Assembly (NCBI RefSeq): GCF_029633865.1
Contig: NC_079212.1
Span: 105,125,961 to 105,189,960, forward strand
Source: Lampris incognitus
Lineage: Eukaryota > Chordata > Actinopteri > Lampriformes > Lampridae
Direction: 5' to 3'
DNA: 64,000 bases
In this document: piece after piece, positions 1-12,100 of the stretch
How positions within the stretch are numbered: the stretch's first letter is position 1
How the letters are laid out: each line of letters begins with the position of its first letter
Made by a program: the position numbers and the translations under genes
Notes under the pieces: model-generated
Told to the model about the DNA's origin: nothing
Databases searched by the model: none
What the model saw: only the letters and a program-made list of their open reading frames with translations

Positions 1-1
1 A

Positions 2-1714
2 ACAACCGATGCGTCTGACATAGCCGTGGGGGCTGTGGTTGAACAGCGTGTGGCGAATGCGTGGCAGCCACTCGCATTTTTTAGCCGCAAACTGCGAGAT
101 AGCGAGCGCAAGTACAGCGTTTTTGACCGGGAGTTGCTGGCACTGCACCTTGCAACCCGGCATTTCCGCTTCCTGCTGGAGGGTCGCCCATTCACGGCTT
201 ATGTGGATCATAAGCCGCTGACTTTTGCCATGTCCAAGGTGACTGAGCCGTGGTCTGCTCGTCAACAGCGCCACCTAGCGGCGATCTCCGAGTTCACAAC
301 GGACATTCAGCATGTGGCCGGGAAGTCCAACCCTGTTGCTGATTGTCTGTCGCGTGTGCTTGTGTGTCCTGTGCACCTCGGTGTGGATTTCTCCGCTATG
401 GCTGCCGACCAGCCCAGTGACCCGGACGTCCTTGCCCTTAGGTCAACGCGTACCGGTCTCAAGCTAGAGGACGCTGTGATGCAGGAAGGCAGTCCTGCCC
501 TCCTCTGCGATGTCTCCACCGGCCGTCCCCGCCCCGTTGTTCCAGTGGCCTGGCGCCGTCGAGTTTTCGATTCGATTCACTCCCTCTCGCACCCTGGAGT
601 TCGGGCATCGGTGAAGTTGGTCGGTTCCAAGTTCGTCTGGCCTGGCCTCCGCAAGGACGTCAAGGGGTGGGCAGCTGCATGTGTAGCGTGCCAGCGCGCT
701 AAGGTCCACCAGCATACTAAATCGCCCCTCGAGCCGTTTCCGATCCCGGCCAGACGTTTCGACCACGTGCATGTGGACCTGGTGGGCCCTCTACCTTCTT
801 CACAGGGTTTTACGCACCTGCTCACAATGGTAGATCGGACCACCAGGTGGCCAGAGGCAGTCCCTCTATCCTCCACAACATCCTCGGATGTTGCACGCGC
901 TTTTCTTTCCTCCTGGGTCGCCCGTTTCCGCACTCCGTCAGATATCACCTCAGACAGGGGCCCCCAGTTCGTGTCAGAGCTCTGGTCGGCACTTGCGCGA
1001 TCCTTGGGTGTGCAGGTACACCGCACTACCGCGTATCACCCTCAGGCTAACGGGTTGTGTGAACGTTTTCACCGGTCGCTCAAGGCAGCGCTGAGCGCTG
1101 CGCTCTCGGATGGTAACTGGGTGGATCGTTTACCTTGGGTTATGCTCGGGTTGCGTTCGGCTCCTAAGGAGGACCTCGACGCGTCACCCGCTGAGCTGGT
1201 GCTCGGTCAGCCACTCCGCGTCCCTGGGGAATTTTTGCCTGGGAGTTCCGCTCCTCGACCCCGTCCGGCCGTTTATCCTTTTTTGTCCGACAGCACTCGG
1301 GTTCCAGGCCCCGTTCACCACTGTTTTCCGCGGTCGTTCGTGCCTGCGGAGCTCATGTCGGCTCGTTTTGTTTTTGTACGGCATGATGCTCACCGCTCAC
1401 CCCTCCAACCCCCATATGATGGCCCATTTCGGGTTCTTGAGACGGGTCCTAAGGGTTTTGTGCTAGATATGGGTGGGCGTAGGGAGCGTGTCACGCTTGA
1501 TAGGCTTAAACCGGCGCACAGGGTGGCAGGCGAAGTTGTGTTTCCGGCTCAGGTTCCCCGTCGGGGTCGTCCTCCTTCCAGGACCCCGGCAGTGTCTTCA
1601 CGGGTTCAGCGTTTTGCTTCTCAGCCGGCTTTGGACTGTGTTTCACCTACTGTTTCGGCTGAGGGACGGCGCAGCCGTTATGGCAGGCTGCTTAAGCCTC
1701 CAGTGAGACACTAA
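2..1714 (+). CDS. Ty3/gypsy retrotransposon pol, 3' part (RNase H - integrase), left end cut by window
   Basis: The reading frame is open from base 2, so the protein continues to the left of the window. It begins in the RNase H domain (TDAS motif at bases 5-16, then the DHKPL and ADCLSR signatures). It runs into an integrase zinc finger (H185, H189, C219, C222 counted from the GTG at base 26) and the integrase core with D251, D310 and E346, which has the DD35E spacing usual for retroviral-type integrases. The C-terminal part ends in a basic region. No stop or frameshift interrupts the visible 560 or so codons, so this copy is either young or recently active. The RNase H then integrase order places it in Ty3/gypsy (Metaviridae-type) rather than copia. 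Protease and reverse transcriptase are presumably outside the window. It acts in retrotransposition, and no host role is suggested. Confidence 0.92.
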   Translation, partial: TTDASDIAVGAVVEQRVANAWQPLAFFSRKLRDSERKYSVFDRELLALHLATRHFRFLLEGRPFTAYVDHKPLTFAMSKVTEPWSARQQRHLAAISEFTTDIQHVAGKSNPVADCLSRVLVCPVHLGVDFSAMAADQPSDPDVLALRSTRTGLKLEDAVMQEGSPALLCDVSTGRPRPVVPVAWRRRVFDSIHSLSHPGVRASVKLVGSKFVWPGLRKDVKGWAAACVACQRAKVHQHTKSPLEPFPIPARRFDHVHVDLVGPLPSSQGFTHLLTMVDRTTRWPEAVPLSSTTSSDVARAFLSSWVARFRTPSDITSDRGPQFVSELWSALARSLGVQVHRTTAYHPQANGLCERFHRSLKAALSAALSDGNWVDRLPWVMLGLRSAPKEDLDASPAELVLGQPLRVPGEFLPGSSAPRPRPAVYPFLSDSTRVPGPVHHCFPRSFVPAELMSARFVFVRHDAHRSPLQPPYDGPFRVLETGPKGFVLDMGGRRERVTLDRLKPAHRVAGEVVFPAQVPRRGRPPSRTPAVSSRVQRFASQPALDCVSPTVSAEGRRSRYGRLLKPPVRH

Positions 1715-1762
1715 GTTTCTTTCCAGGAGTCCCTTTTGGGTGTTCGGGGGGGGGGGGGGGGC

Positions 1763-1934
1763 TGTGTGGCGGACACTAGGGGCTATGCCTCTCACCCAGC
1801 AGGACTGTGAGCTGGGGGCGTGGTTTACGTTCCCGGGCTCGCCGGGGCAGGGTTGTTCCTGCTGCAGTTGGTTTTTGGAGGAATAAACATCAAACTCGCC
1901 TTGGTCTCATGTGTTTTTCCTCATTCCTGCCACA
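1763..1934 (+). mobile_element. Probable 3' LTR of the gypsy element
   Basis: A G-run at 1746-1761 stands where the polypurine tract is expected, about 45 bases after the pol stop. The segment that follows starts TGTG and ends CACA, and carries AATAAA near 1882. An LTR of about 170 bp is short but known for gypsy elements. The 5' LTR lies outside the window, so neither LTR identity nor the target duplication can be checked here. The exact start could be 1763 or 1765. Confidence 0.6.
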
Positions 1935-1995
1935 ATATATATATATTACATTACAGTGTGGGCATTAAATGGACTCCCTTTTCAAGACCGACCTA

Positions 1996-2140
1996 TAATA
2001 TATATATATATATATATATATAATGTGTGTACACACATGAATGTATACATACACATGTATACATATATGTATATACATGTATGTGTGCATGCATGCATAT
2101 ATACATGTATGTATATATACATACATATATGCAAAGATGG
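1996..2140. repeat. AT / TGTATA low-complexity tract
   Basis: An (AT)n run at about 1996-2022 is followed by imperfect TGTATACA-type repeats to about 2140. This is simple sequence next to the gypsy LTR. Confidence 0.9.
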
Positions 2141-2257
2141 ATGTAGGGGAAAAAAACTAATACATACAGTACAAGCTTGTTTCATGTGTCGCGCACTCAT
2201 CAGCTACTAATGTGATTCAACAAAGTAGAAAACACAGTCTTATATATATACGTATAT

Positions 2258-2350
2258 ATAAAGTGTTTTTTTCCTGAAACCGCCAATGGTGTTGAGTGCT
2301 CGACTAATGACGAGCGGAATATCAAAACGGATACAGGAAAAAAGATGTTA
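2258..2350 (+). repeat. Dispersed repeat family R1, copy 1
   Basis: It contains CAATGGTGTTG, then GTGCTCGACTAATGACGAG, GGAATATCAA and GATACAGG in the same order as at 16024-16125 and 54909-54970. All three copies abut a TA microsatellite. I do not recognise the family. Confidence 0.6.
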
Positions 2351-3112
<762 letters not shown>

Positions 3113-3211
3113 AGGAGTGAGTTAGGAAAACAAAGAGGTATAGATATAGAGACAGAGATTGAGAAATCTTTGCCAAACAAACATGCTTTCAATAAGAGTG
3201 AACACAGCTGG

Positions 3212-3214
<3 letters not shown>

Positions 3215-3266
<52 letters not shown>
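3215..3266. repeat. (GT)n microsatellite
   Basis: About 25 GT units. The stretch from here to 3689 shows no gene or recognisable repeat. Confidence 0.97.
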
Positions 3267-3267
<1 letters not shown>

Positions 3268-3705
3268 GAGTCCATGTTTGCCCCACACAGCTTCACTGAC
3301 CCAGAACATGTTTGTTTTCTTACTGTCTTTCCACGGCATGTTACTTGGCACATAACATAAGGATCATTTTCTCCCTAGGCGTAAAAAAAAAGACACACCC
3401 TATTGAATCATTCATTTGAGGTCAAATTTCTGTCAACTATTGAACCGTTTTTTCAGCCAGATAGGGGAAATAGTGTGCAGCCATACAGGTGACTAACAAA
3501 GACACACACTTCCCTCTTGTGACCATTTTTGCTAATGCACTTTCAGGCAAGCTAACCTTTCACAACTGAAGATGACAGGATTTGGCGGAGACTTTCATCC
3601 AAAACACTTTACAGTACTGTGGCTGCATTATTTTCAGTGTATGTAGCCACAGAGGCTACATAAAACCCCAACACTAATGCGAGACATCTAGCTTCATAAG
3701 GACTG

Positions 3706-4052
3706 ACATTTCATTGGGAGTGATGAAGAAGGACAGGATTAGGAACGAGTATATTAGAGGGACAGCTCAGGATGGACGGTTTGGAGACAAAGCAAGAGAG
3801 GAAAGATTGAGATGGCTTGGACATGTGTGGAGGAGAGATGCTGGGTATATTGGAAGAAGGATGCTGAATATGGAGCTGCCAGGAAAGAGGAAAAGAGGAA
3901 GGCCAAAGAGGATGTTTATGGATGTGCTGAAGGAGGACATGCAGGTGGCTGGTGTGACAGAGGAAGATGCAGAGGACAGGAAGAAATGGAAACGGATGAT
4001 CCACTGTGGCGACCCCTAACGGGAGCAGCGGAAAGTAGTAGTAGTAGTAGTA
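3706..4052 (+). mobile_element. 5'-truncated RTE-like LINE, 3' end of ORF2, with target duplication
   Basis: Bases 3711-4019 encode the C-terminal end of a non-LTR retrotransposon ORF (motifs RIRNEYIRGTA, RLRWLGHVWRRD, GYIGRRML, KRKRGRPKRMFMDV, EDAEDRKKWKRMI) followed by a stop and a GTA-repeat tail. The 16-mer AGCTTCATAAGGACTG occurs at 3690-3705 and again at 4053-4068, a clean target-site duplication that fixes both ends. The clade (RTE-like) is inferred from the C-terminal motif series. It is a second copy of the family at about 23532-23961. Confidence 0.88.
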
Positions 4053-4149
4053 AGCTTCATAAGGACTGGAAACCTCAACTCGACAGTGCATGTTTATTCC
4101 TTCCAACTACACAGGACCATACCATATTTGGATGACAATTGAAAGGAAA

Positions 4150-4465
4150 AACTTGAATGCTTGACCCCTGCAGTGAGGGGGTCTGGGGGCTCTGTTATGC
4201 TGTGGGGGTCATTTTCCTGACATGGTTTGGGCTACTTGTCCTCTTTGAGGAAAGGGTCAATGTAGCTCAATACAAAGTTATTCTGAGTGATCACCTTTAT
4301 CCTATGATGAAACATTTCCATCCTGATGGGAGTGGTCTCTTCCAGGATGACAATGCCCCCATCCACAGGGCATGAGGGGGTCACTGAATGGTTTGATGAA
4401 TATGAAAATAATGTAAATCATATGTTATGACCTTCACAGTCACCAGCTATCAACCCAATTTTTGA
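4150..4465 (+). pseudogene. Decayed Tc1/mariner transposase fragment
   Basis: The frame from about 4157 encodes a transposase core fragment: the VNVAQYK...LSDHLYPMM segment, then FQDDNAPIHRA containing the second catalytic Asp, then a stop at 4373. Past it the frame resumes with an EWFDEYEN-like segment and a SQSPAINPI remnant of the third-catalytic-residue region. Stops and the missing N-terminus mark it as dead. Confidence 0.75.
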
Positions 4466-4466
4466 T

Positions 4467-4814
4467 GTTGAGATGCTTTATTGATCCCAGTGGGGAAATT
4501 ACGCTCTGCATTTAATCCATCCTAGCTGTGTAGCTAGGAGCAGTAGGCAGCCGCCATGGAGTACCCGGGGACCAACTCCAGTTCATCTTGCCATGCCTTG
4601 CTCAGGGACACAGATAGGAGTATTAACCCTAACATGCATGTCTTTTTGATAGTGAGGGAAACCGGAGCACATGCGGAAAACCCACCGCAGACACGGGGAG
4701 AACATGCAAACTCCACACAGATGACCCCCAAGGTTGGACAACCTCGGGGTTCAAACCCAGGACCTTCTTGCTGTGAGGCGACAGTGCTAACCACTCTGCC
4801 ACTGTGCCGCCCAT
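4467..4814 (-). mobile_element. SINE-A copy (tRNA-derived SINE), minus strand
   Basis: Read on the minus strand it starts GGGCGGCACAGTGGCAGAGTGG (pol III A-box-like) with GGTTTGAACCC (B-box-like) some 50 bases on, then a body shared with the copy at 6191-6952. It ends near a LINE-like GGGATCAATAAAG tail. Other copies of the same head, with a different 3' body, are at 17704, 32983, 48558 (head lost) and 56152. Confidence 0.8.
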
Positions 4815-4975
4815 GTAGCGAATTCAGGGGACAACTGGGAAACCGTTGCAGCTGGGAATTGAACCCGGATAGCCCGGACCACAGGCGACTGCGCTAACCA
4901 GTCAACTAAAGGGTCCGACCCATCTCTTAAGGGTCCAGACCCGTTAGCCAAGGCCTAGCCAGTCCAAGCATCCAT
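4815..4975 (-). mobile_element. Second tRNA-like SINE head (SINE-C), minus strand
   Basis: On the minus strand TTAGTTGACTGGTTAGCGCAG followed by GGGTTCAATTCCC gives A- and B-box-like elements. It abuts the SINE-A head. No clear tail or target duplication. From 4976 to 5460 nothing recognisable is seen. Confidence 0.5.
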
Positions 4976-5461
4976 GGTCGTTACACTACATTAATTATTC
5001 AATTACAACTGAATATAAATGGTTGATTTGGGACCTATGTGTTAGACAGCGCTCTCCACCACCATCATCAAAACACCAAATGAGGGAATGTCTTTTGGAA
5101 GAATGGTGTTCATCCCTCCAGTAGAGTTCAGAAACTTATAGAATATATGACAAGGAGCACTGAAGCTGTTCTGGAGGCTCGTGGTGGACCAACACCTTAC
5201 TAAGACACTTAGTACACACTGGCTTTTCCTTTCATTTGTCACCGTCTGTATATCATAGTGCAAAACTAGACTAGATTAAATTAATGAAGAGCAGAACTGA
5301 AAAGAAACAAATAAAATCAAATAGAGTGCTTTGAGTTTATTTATTTTATTTTTTACATCAAGTGTCCCCACAGATCTTTTTAAAAAGATGTGCTTACTGT
5401 TGTGAAATGTGTGTGTGAGTTGGTGAGTGTTGCTGAGTCCACAACAAAAGATCAGAAGAAT

Positions 5462-5565
5462 CAGAATCAGAAACAGAATCAACTTTATTGGCCATGTGTG
5501 CCCATGAGGAATTTGACTCTGGTACACAGCAGCTTCTAGCATCTGCAGACTCACACAAAAAAGAA
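5462..5565 (+). repeat. LINE-tail-like dispersed repeat
   Basis: CAGAATCAACTTTATTGGCC...GAATTTGACTCTGG is a motif series common at the 3' ends of fish LINEs and SINEs. No coding part remains. From 5566 to 6190 the sequence is AT-rich with nothing recognisable. Confidence 0.5.
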
Positions 5566-6190
5566 ATAAAAAAAAAACAGAAGAAAAATGGAACAACAGC
5601 GGGACAATGGAGGCAAGCATGTATGCACAACAGGTATGCCACTACTATACAGAGTTTTACTATGGTTTATTAATCAACAACCTATGCCCATATATTATAC
5701 ATATTGCTTATATACTATAATGCCCATACACTATATTATATACCATGCCATGACTCCACAATCCGTCATGCCCATATACAATGCTATATCACACTATATT
5801 ATCTTAAAATGATCTTCAAGTACTTTAAATATTACTGCTTGATAGCTTGGGCAATAAGAAAATCATATCTTTAAAATGATGTCAAATGAATTTGATCAAT
5901 TCTTTATTTTAAACAAAAATCTGAATGACTGGTTGGACTGATCAGTTTGAGAAGAAAATATTGTTTCTGGACTTGGGCCAGCCGTCATATTTCCAGGCTG
6001 GCCTAAAAGACCCTGCTGCACATATTCACTTATGCTCCACTTCCTGGCTTGTATGAATGTAAGTTTGTGTTCAGATCCCATTTTCTTCCTATTTAAAGTC
6101 CTGATCTGATATTCCCCCTGATATAGTTTACAGCTCCTGGGGTGACTGGGATGAGCGTATATGCCCCAGTACAGAAAGAAAGAAGAAAGA

Positions 6191-6952
6191 AAGCCACTTT
6201 ATTTTGTCATTGTACAGTTGTCCGGTTACAATGAATTGGTTCTCTACATTTAACCCATCCTATTGTATAGGAGCAGTGGGCAGCTGCAGCGCCCGGGGAC
6301 CAACTCCAGCTCTACTTTCCATTGCCTTGCTCGGGGGCACAGACAGGAGAACCTATGCAGGAGAACCCATTGAACCCATGCATGTCTTTTTTTTTTCTAA
6401 AGGTATTTCTGATTTTTCCCTTTTTCCTCCCAATTTAGTAGCCAATTGCTCCCTATTTTAGTTCAAACACCCACCCTCGTACTGCATGCGTTCGCCAACT
6501 GCATCTCTCCGGCCGGCAGTCTCGAAGGATTCGCCTCGCCACTTCCGTGACAAGGCGAATCCAGGCCGAACCACTGCTTTTTCCAACACACACAGAGACG
6601 CATTCATGTGGCGAACACAAGCCGACTCCACCGCCCTTCCGCAGACAGCGTTGCCAATTATTGCTGCTTCATCGTGTCCGGCCATAGTCGGATCTGATGA
6701 GACCGAGGCTCGAACCCCGGTCCCCAGTGGGCAATTGCATCGACACAAAGCCGATGCTTAGACCGCTACACCACCGCAGACCCTGTATGTCTTTTGATGG
6801 TGGGAGGAAACCGGAGCACCCGGAAGAAACCCACGTAGACACAGGGAGAACATGCCAACTCCCCACAGAAAGGACCTGGGACGGCCTGGGGTTCGAACCC
6901 GGGACCTTCTTGCTGTGAGGCAACAGTGCTAACCACTGGGCCACCGTGCCAC
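6191..6952 (-). mobile_element. SINE-A copy split by a nested SINE-B
   Basis: The same minus-strand head and body as 4467-4814, with its 5' end at about 6952. It is interrupted at 6391-6783 by another SINE, flanked by TGCATGTCTTTT (6379-6390) and TGTATGTCTTTT (6784-6795), a 12-bp target duplication with one mismatch. Confidence 0.8.
6391..6783 (-). mobile_element. SINE-B copy (tRNA-derived), nested in SINE-A
   Basis: On the minus strand it begins AGGGTCTGCGGTGGTGTAGC (A-box-like) and carries GGGGTTCGAGCC (B-box-like), ending in a T-rich tract on the plus strand (A-rich tail on its own strand). Related heads occur at 22253-22686 and 27351-27800. Confidence 0.75.
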
Positions 6953-6960
6953 ATTATCCA

Positions 6961-7933
6961 ATCCAATTACAGAAGAACATCCAAATAATTCAAAACACAC
7001 TCTTCTGGGAACTGACGTGAACAAAAATGAAACAAACACAACATACCAAAAAAAAAACAACAAAAACAAAAAACGCAGCGATCCTTCAGAGGAAAACGGC
7101 TTAGCAAGAATACAAACACACGGCTATGGCATCACTGTCAATGTGATAACACTTAAGACAGTTCTTTCAAAGACAGGAGGGCAGCAAAGAAATTCTGAAA
7201 CAACGAAAGTTTCATGTCGCTGTTGGTTAGTGAGGAATGCATTGAACAGCATTGCTGTTTGTGCAAATCCCACCAGGAGACGTAGGTCTCTTTGCACAGC
7301 CTCAAGCCTGACCATTTACAGCACTATAAATGCTGTTATCAGAAATGGCGTGTCCTTCGTGTGACGTGCAACGCCTCCCTCTCATCTCCCCCCACACTGT
7401 AAAAACGCGGGCTCATAAAACCAGCCGCGATGAGTCAAATGTCACAGCTGTGGGAGCTGTTTGCCTCTCCCGCCGTTGTTTGGCGAGCACTCAGCGGAGA
7501 ATCAGACCCACAAATGTGGTGTTACCAAATTTGCTCTGTTGTAGCTTTGTTTGCCTTGGCACTCCATGGTGGCGAGTTTGTTGATTCGTCTGTTTGTTTG
7601 TCCCTTATCGCTTTCCTTTCTCCCTCCCTTGTCGCTTTCTTTTTTCTCTCTTTCATCCTTCATTCTGCCTTCTTGGAAACGATATCGCTTTCATGGCCTG
7701 CCACCTCTGTGTGGTGTGTGCCGCTGACAGGAAGACTCAGATGGCACAGCATGCGCTGGGTGAGGACACACACACAGACAGACAGACAGGCACCGGCATC
7801 ATCACGTTCTAGTGGAGGAGCGCGAGCTCATGGCAGGATGCCATGCCAGATGCAGACTTTCATAGCTGGAGCTGTGTAAGTATAACGTAATATAACATTT
7901 TACACTGGCTGGAGGTAAGAGTGTCGCCTGTAC
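6961..7933. other. No recognised gene; orphan ORF at 7430-7879
   Basis: A 149-codon plus-strand ORF (7430-7879, start context CCGCGATGA) has a hydrophobic middle but no family I recognise, and its C-terminal third is low-complexity. I treat it as unproven. Otherwise nothing is seen. Confidence 0.3.
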
Positions 7934-7936
7934 TAA

Positions 7937-8517
7937 TAGTCCATGGGCCAGAGCCCAAAATGTCCTATTTCGGTACACTCAAGGTGGCAAAACTTACTTA
8001 TAATTTTTGAAAGGATCCATGTCTGTAGATGATATTTTGGTATGATAACCATTCCTGAGTGGCAGCTGTATCACAGTTATCAGCTCATGAAGTTAACCAC
8101 CCGCTAAAGTAAATTGCATTTTAGACGCTGGTGCATATCCTGGTTTAGCCTCATGGTCAGGACATTTTTCAATGTTCTATAATATTGTCTTTGGTATCAT
8201 TTTAAAGGGGACCTTCTTAGCTTTCATTCAAGCCCTGTTGTGGATATTTCTCACAAATATAGAGGTCACTTGAGCTCTTCAACCCGTCAATAACACACAT
8301 CTTTCTGCAATTTTCGCCTAAACTATATACTTTCTTTTAGCCCTGTGGCATCTAGGAATATCAGGGACACAAAACACAAAAACTGGAATACTCACAGGAC
8401 TGTAAAGATTCAGGAAATGTATAATATACCCATACTATTTCATTGTGTGAGGTGATTGTGAACCTTAAATTAGAAGGGCATTATTACTAAGAAACTAACT
8501 AGACCAAAGCCAGTTAG
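7937..8517 (+). repeat. Left terminal inverted repeat
   Basis: It matches the reverse complement of 14178-14726 almost base for base from GGTACACTC to the GAGGTGATTGTGA region. It carries about 10 extra bases near the tip (CCCAAAATGTC) and about 20 near the inner end. Confidence 0.9.
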
Positions 8518-8650
8518 TCCATGGGTCAGACCAGATATCGATATCACCCAAGGTGACACAACTTCACTGGTGCCATTTTATTTGGTACACTAACAGAAGT
8601 AAAATAATACATGATAACCTTTCCAAATGAGCAGCTATTTCATTTTTCTT
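8514..8650 (+). repeat. Diverged internal direct copy of the transposon tip
   Basis: TAGTCCATGGGTCAGACC, then CCCAAGGTGACACAAC, then GATAACCTTTCC...GAGCAGCT, follow the order of the left tip (TAGTCCATGGGCCAGA, CTCAAGGTGGCAAAAC, GATAACCATTCC...GGCAGCT). It starts exactly where the left arm ends, so the left end carries two tips in tandem. Confidence 0.65.
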
Positions 8651-9194
8651 TCAGGAAACCTGTTTCTGTGCCTCTCACGATTGTGTATTTACCCAGATTT
8701 TTACAAATATAGCATTTCAACACCCCTGGTACTGATTAGCCTAGCTTAAACTCTGGGACAGTTCTTAGTTGGCCAACAACCAAGGATAACCAGTACTGTG
8801 TACTTCCATTCATTGTGCTAAGCTAGGCTAACGTGCAGCCAGATAGCTTTCTACTGAACACATATAGAGGAAACTGGTATCTATCTTCTTGTCTCACTCT
8901 GGAGAAGATTGTAAGCTAATTTCCCATAATGTTAGCATGTTCTTTTAATGTATATGTTAATATGATTAGTTAAAGTGGCTACGAGGAACTTTCATCTTGT
9001 GTTGATTTTAGCGACCTCATGTGGACAAAATACAGCTGTTGCATAGCAACTAGGTAATGTATCTATTTGTGGCTATGTAAGATAAATAATGGTAATATGA
9101 CGCTGGTGAAGCAAAGTAAACTTTGTTTTAGTAGTGTTCATACACCTAAGTTACATGTATTTGTTTGTATGTGGCAGGTGAAAACTGACTGAAT

Positions 9195-12100
9195 ATGGCC
9201 ACTGGTGAACAAGCAAGTTTTTACCCAATACCAAAGCGCCCACGGGTGGAGTGCATTATCCACTGTTCTGATGATACAGATAAGCTGGTTTCACTACAAA
9301 GTGTCGACTCATGGAGAACTCTGCTCAGGGCAGCTCAGATACGAAATCATGCACCAGTTTTGAAACTGGCAAAAGACATTCCTGAGGGACAGATTCCAGC
9401 AATCTACTACCACAGAAAGTGTCGCAGTATCTTCACTATGAAGCAAATTCTTGATGGCCTCCTTGCAAAAGAAAAGAAAAGTTGTGTCTCTGCTGAAGAG
9501 AAACAATCTAAGAGAGTAGCTCGACATGCTCCAAGTACATCTAGGACTTATGATGCAGAGTGCATATTTTGTCAGAAAAACAGCAAATATTCCAAGAGAC
9601 AGAATACGAGAGAAGTACTGGTGCAGTGTCGAGAACTGCGAGCTGATGCAAAGATCAGGAGTGCAGCCACAAAGAAAAGGGACAGCAGAATCCCTGCCAT
9701 TGTGAGTAGAGACCTTGTAGCAGCTGAAGGGCACTACCACAGGTCATGCTATAGACTTTACACCAAAGAAGAGGTTTCCAAAGGAGAGGTTGCCAGCAAT
9801 GAAGATGATGATGCTGCAGCCCAGTATGAAGCTGCTGTGAATAAGGCATACAATGAGCTGTTCCTCTTCATCAGGATGGAGCTTTTTGGCAATCCTCAAG
9901 TGATGACAATGACTGATCTCTCTTCTAGACTGGTAGCTTCAATGAACTCCCAAGGCATTGCCCAAGTCAAGGAATCAACCAAGAAGCACATAAGGCGAAA
10001 CCTGGAGAGTGAGTTTGCTGGAGCCTTGCAGATATTCCCTGATGAGAAAGGAAAATTCCTCCTCTATCCCGATAACTTGTCCATGAGGGAACTTGCCAAA
10101 GAAAATCAGTCTCTCAAAAGGGAGCTGCAGACCCTGAAAAGTGTCAGTGCACAAGATGTTATAGCCAAAGCAGCCATCAAATTGAGAGCAGACATTAAAA
10201 GTCAAGATGTTCCTCAAACCTGGCCGCCTGAAGTCAAACCAGAAGCAGAATGTCCTACCATTCCAGAGTCGCTCATTATCTTCCTGTACTCTCTACTCAC
10301 AGGCTCAAATGATCCTGATCATGCATCCCAGAGAGTGCAGTGCCTTCTGCAGTCATTTGGCCATGACATAGTATATGCAGTGACATGTGGAAATACCAAG
10401 CCTTCCAAGCACATTGTTCTGCCATTCAGTGTCAAATCGTTGACAGGAAATGTAGAGTTGATAAACATCCTCAACCGACTTGGTCACAGTGTGTCCTATT
10501 CACAGATGGAAGAGATCAACACTGCCCTGTGTCTCCAGAAACTCTCATCATCAGGGAGTGGCATTGCCCTTCCAGCTAACATCCATCCTGGCATATTCAC
10601 AACTTTAGCCTGGGACAATATCGACCGTCTTGAAGAAACTGTCAGTGGTGAGGGAACATCTCACAGAGTCAATGGGATTGCTGTGCAAGCAAAGCCAGTC
10701 AACCCACTTCCTGTCCAACCCATGCCCACTGTTCCCAAAACAAAGAAGAGAAGCATTGATGGACCCCCACCAATGTTACCAACTTACAATGCTGGACAAC
10801 GGGTAGGGCCACCACAAAGCAAAAAGTCAGATGCCGATACTGCAGCCAATACTAAGCTTGCCAGAGAGAAAAACCTTCTTTGGGTCCTAGCACGCATGTC
10901 ACAACAAGAAGAACAGTCAGTCAGCAGCTGGAGAGGCTTCAACATCCTGACTCGAGGAGAGATGACGGTCATCCCCGACAATATAGGCTATCTGCCTACC
11001 ATCAATGCTCCAGCGACACAAATGTCTACTGTCAACGAGGTGCTTAACCAGTCACTGAGCATCATGCAGTGCTTAGGCCTGAGGAAAATTGTCTGTGTCT
11101 TTGACCAAGCCCTGTATGCGAAGGCTGTCGAGATCACATGGAAACACCATGACAAGTTCCATGATATCATCGTTAGGCTTGGGGTATTCCACACCATCTG
11201 CACACTGCTGGCAATAATAGGAAAGCGTTTCCAAGATGCTGGACCCAAAGACATCTGCATTGAGTCTGGCATGATTGCAGAAGGCTCAATTGCTGGTGTT
11301 ATGGATGGCCGCAAGTACAACAGGGCAGTGCGACTACACAAGCTCCTGTATGAGGCTCTCATGCGACTGACCTTGAATGGTTTCCTGTCCTGGTTGGAAG
11401 AAACTCACAGGAATGACATGGTTCACCTGAATGAGACACTGAAGACCATTGACAGCCTTGGGAAAGAAGTCTCACAACATGCTTTGAAGGAGGTCCTCGA
11501 GAACAGCTCTTGCACACGCATCATGGATCTATTTGAAGTCTACCGTGAGTTCCTTAGAGGTGGAAACGGCAGCCTCTCGAACTTCTGGATGTCCTATTTG
11601 GACATGGTTGAAATCTTGTTGGGGCTCATCCGAGCATCCAGAGAGGGAGACTGGATGCTACACTTGGCTAGCATTCGAGCAATGATCCCATGGTGCTTTG
11701 CTTATGACAGGATGAATTATGCACGCTACCTCCCCTACTACTACGCCCAGATGTCTGAGCTGCCCATCACACACCCAGATGTGTACACAGAATTCATGGA
11801 AGGAGGCTTCTCAGTCCAACTGGGCTCCACCAATCCCTTTGGCCGAATCCCTGTTGACCAAGCTATAGAAGAAACGGTGAACAAAGACACCCAAACAGCT
11901 GGAGGGACAAAGGGATTCAGCTTGAAGCCAGGAGCTGTGACCAAATATTATCTCACAGCTAAGTATAGAAGCATGTACCTCAGACAGCTGAGAGACCTGA
12001 CAGGTCAAGGCAGGTGCAAATGGTCTCATCCAGATCTACAGAGTCCAAGGATCAAGAGAGATGAAGCAGATGTCCAGTCTCTCATGGACCTTATGGAGAA

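Noticed and set aside
4467-4814. tRNA genes at SINE heads (also 6783, 17704, 32983, 56152)
   Set aside because: Only A and B boxes are retained, with no cloverleaf; these are tRNA-derived SINEs.
7430-7879. 149-codon ORF with hydrophobic middle
   Set aside because: No family recognised, no splice or codon evidence, low-complexity end; kept only as a note.
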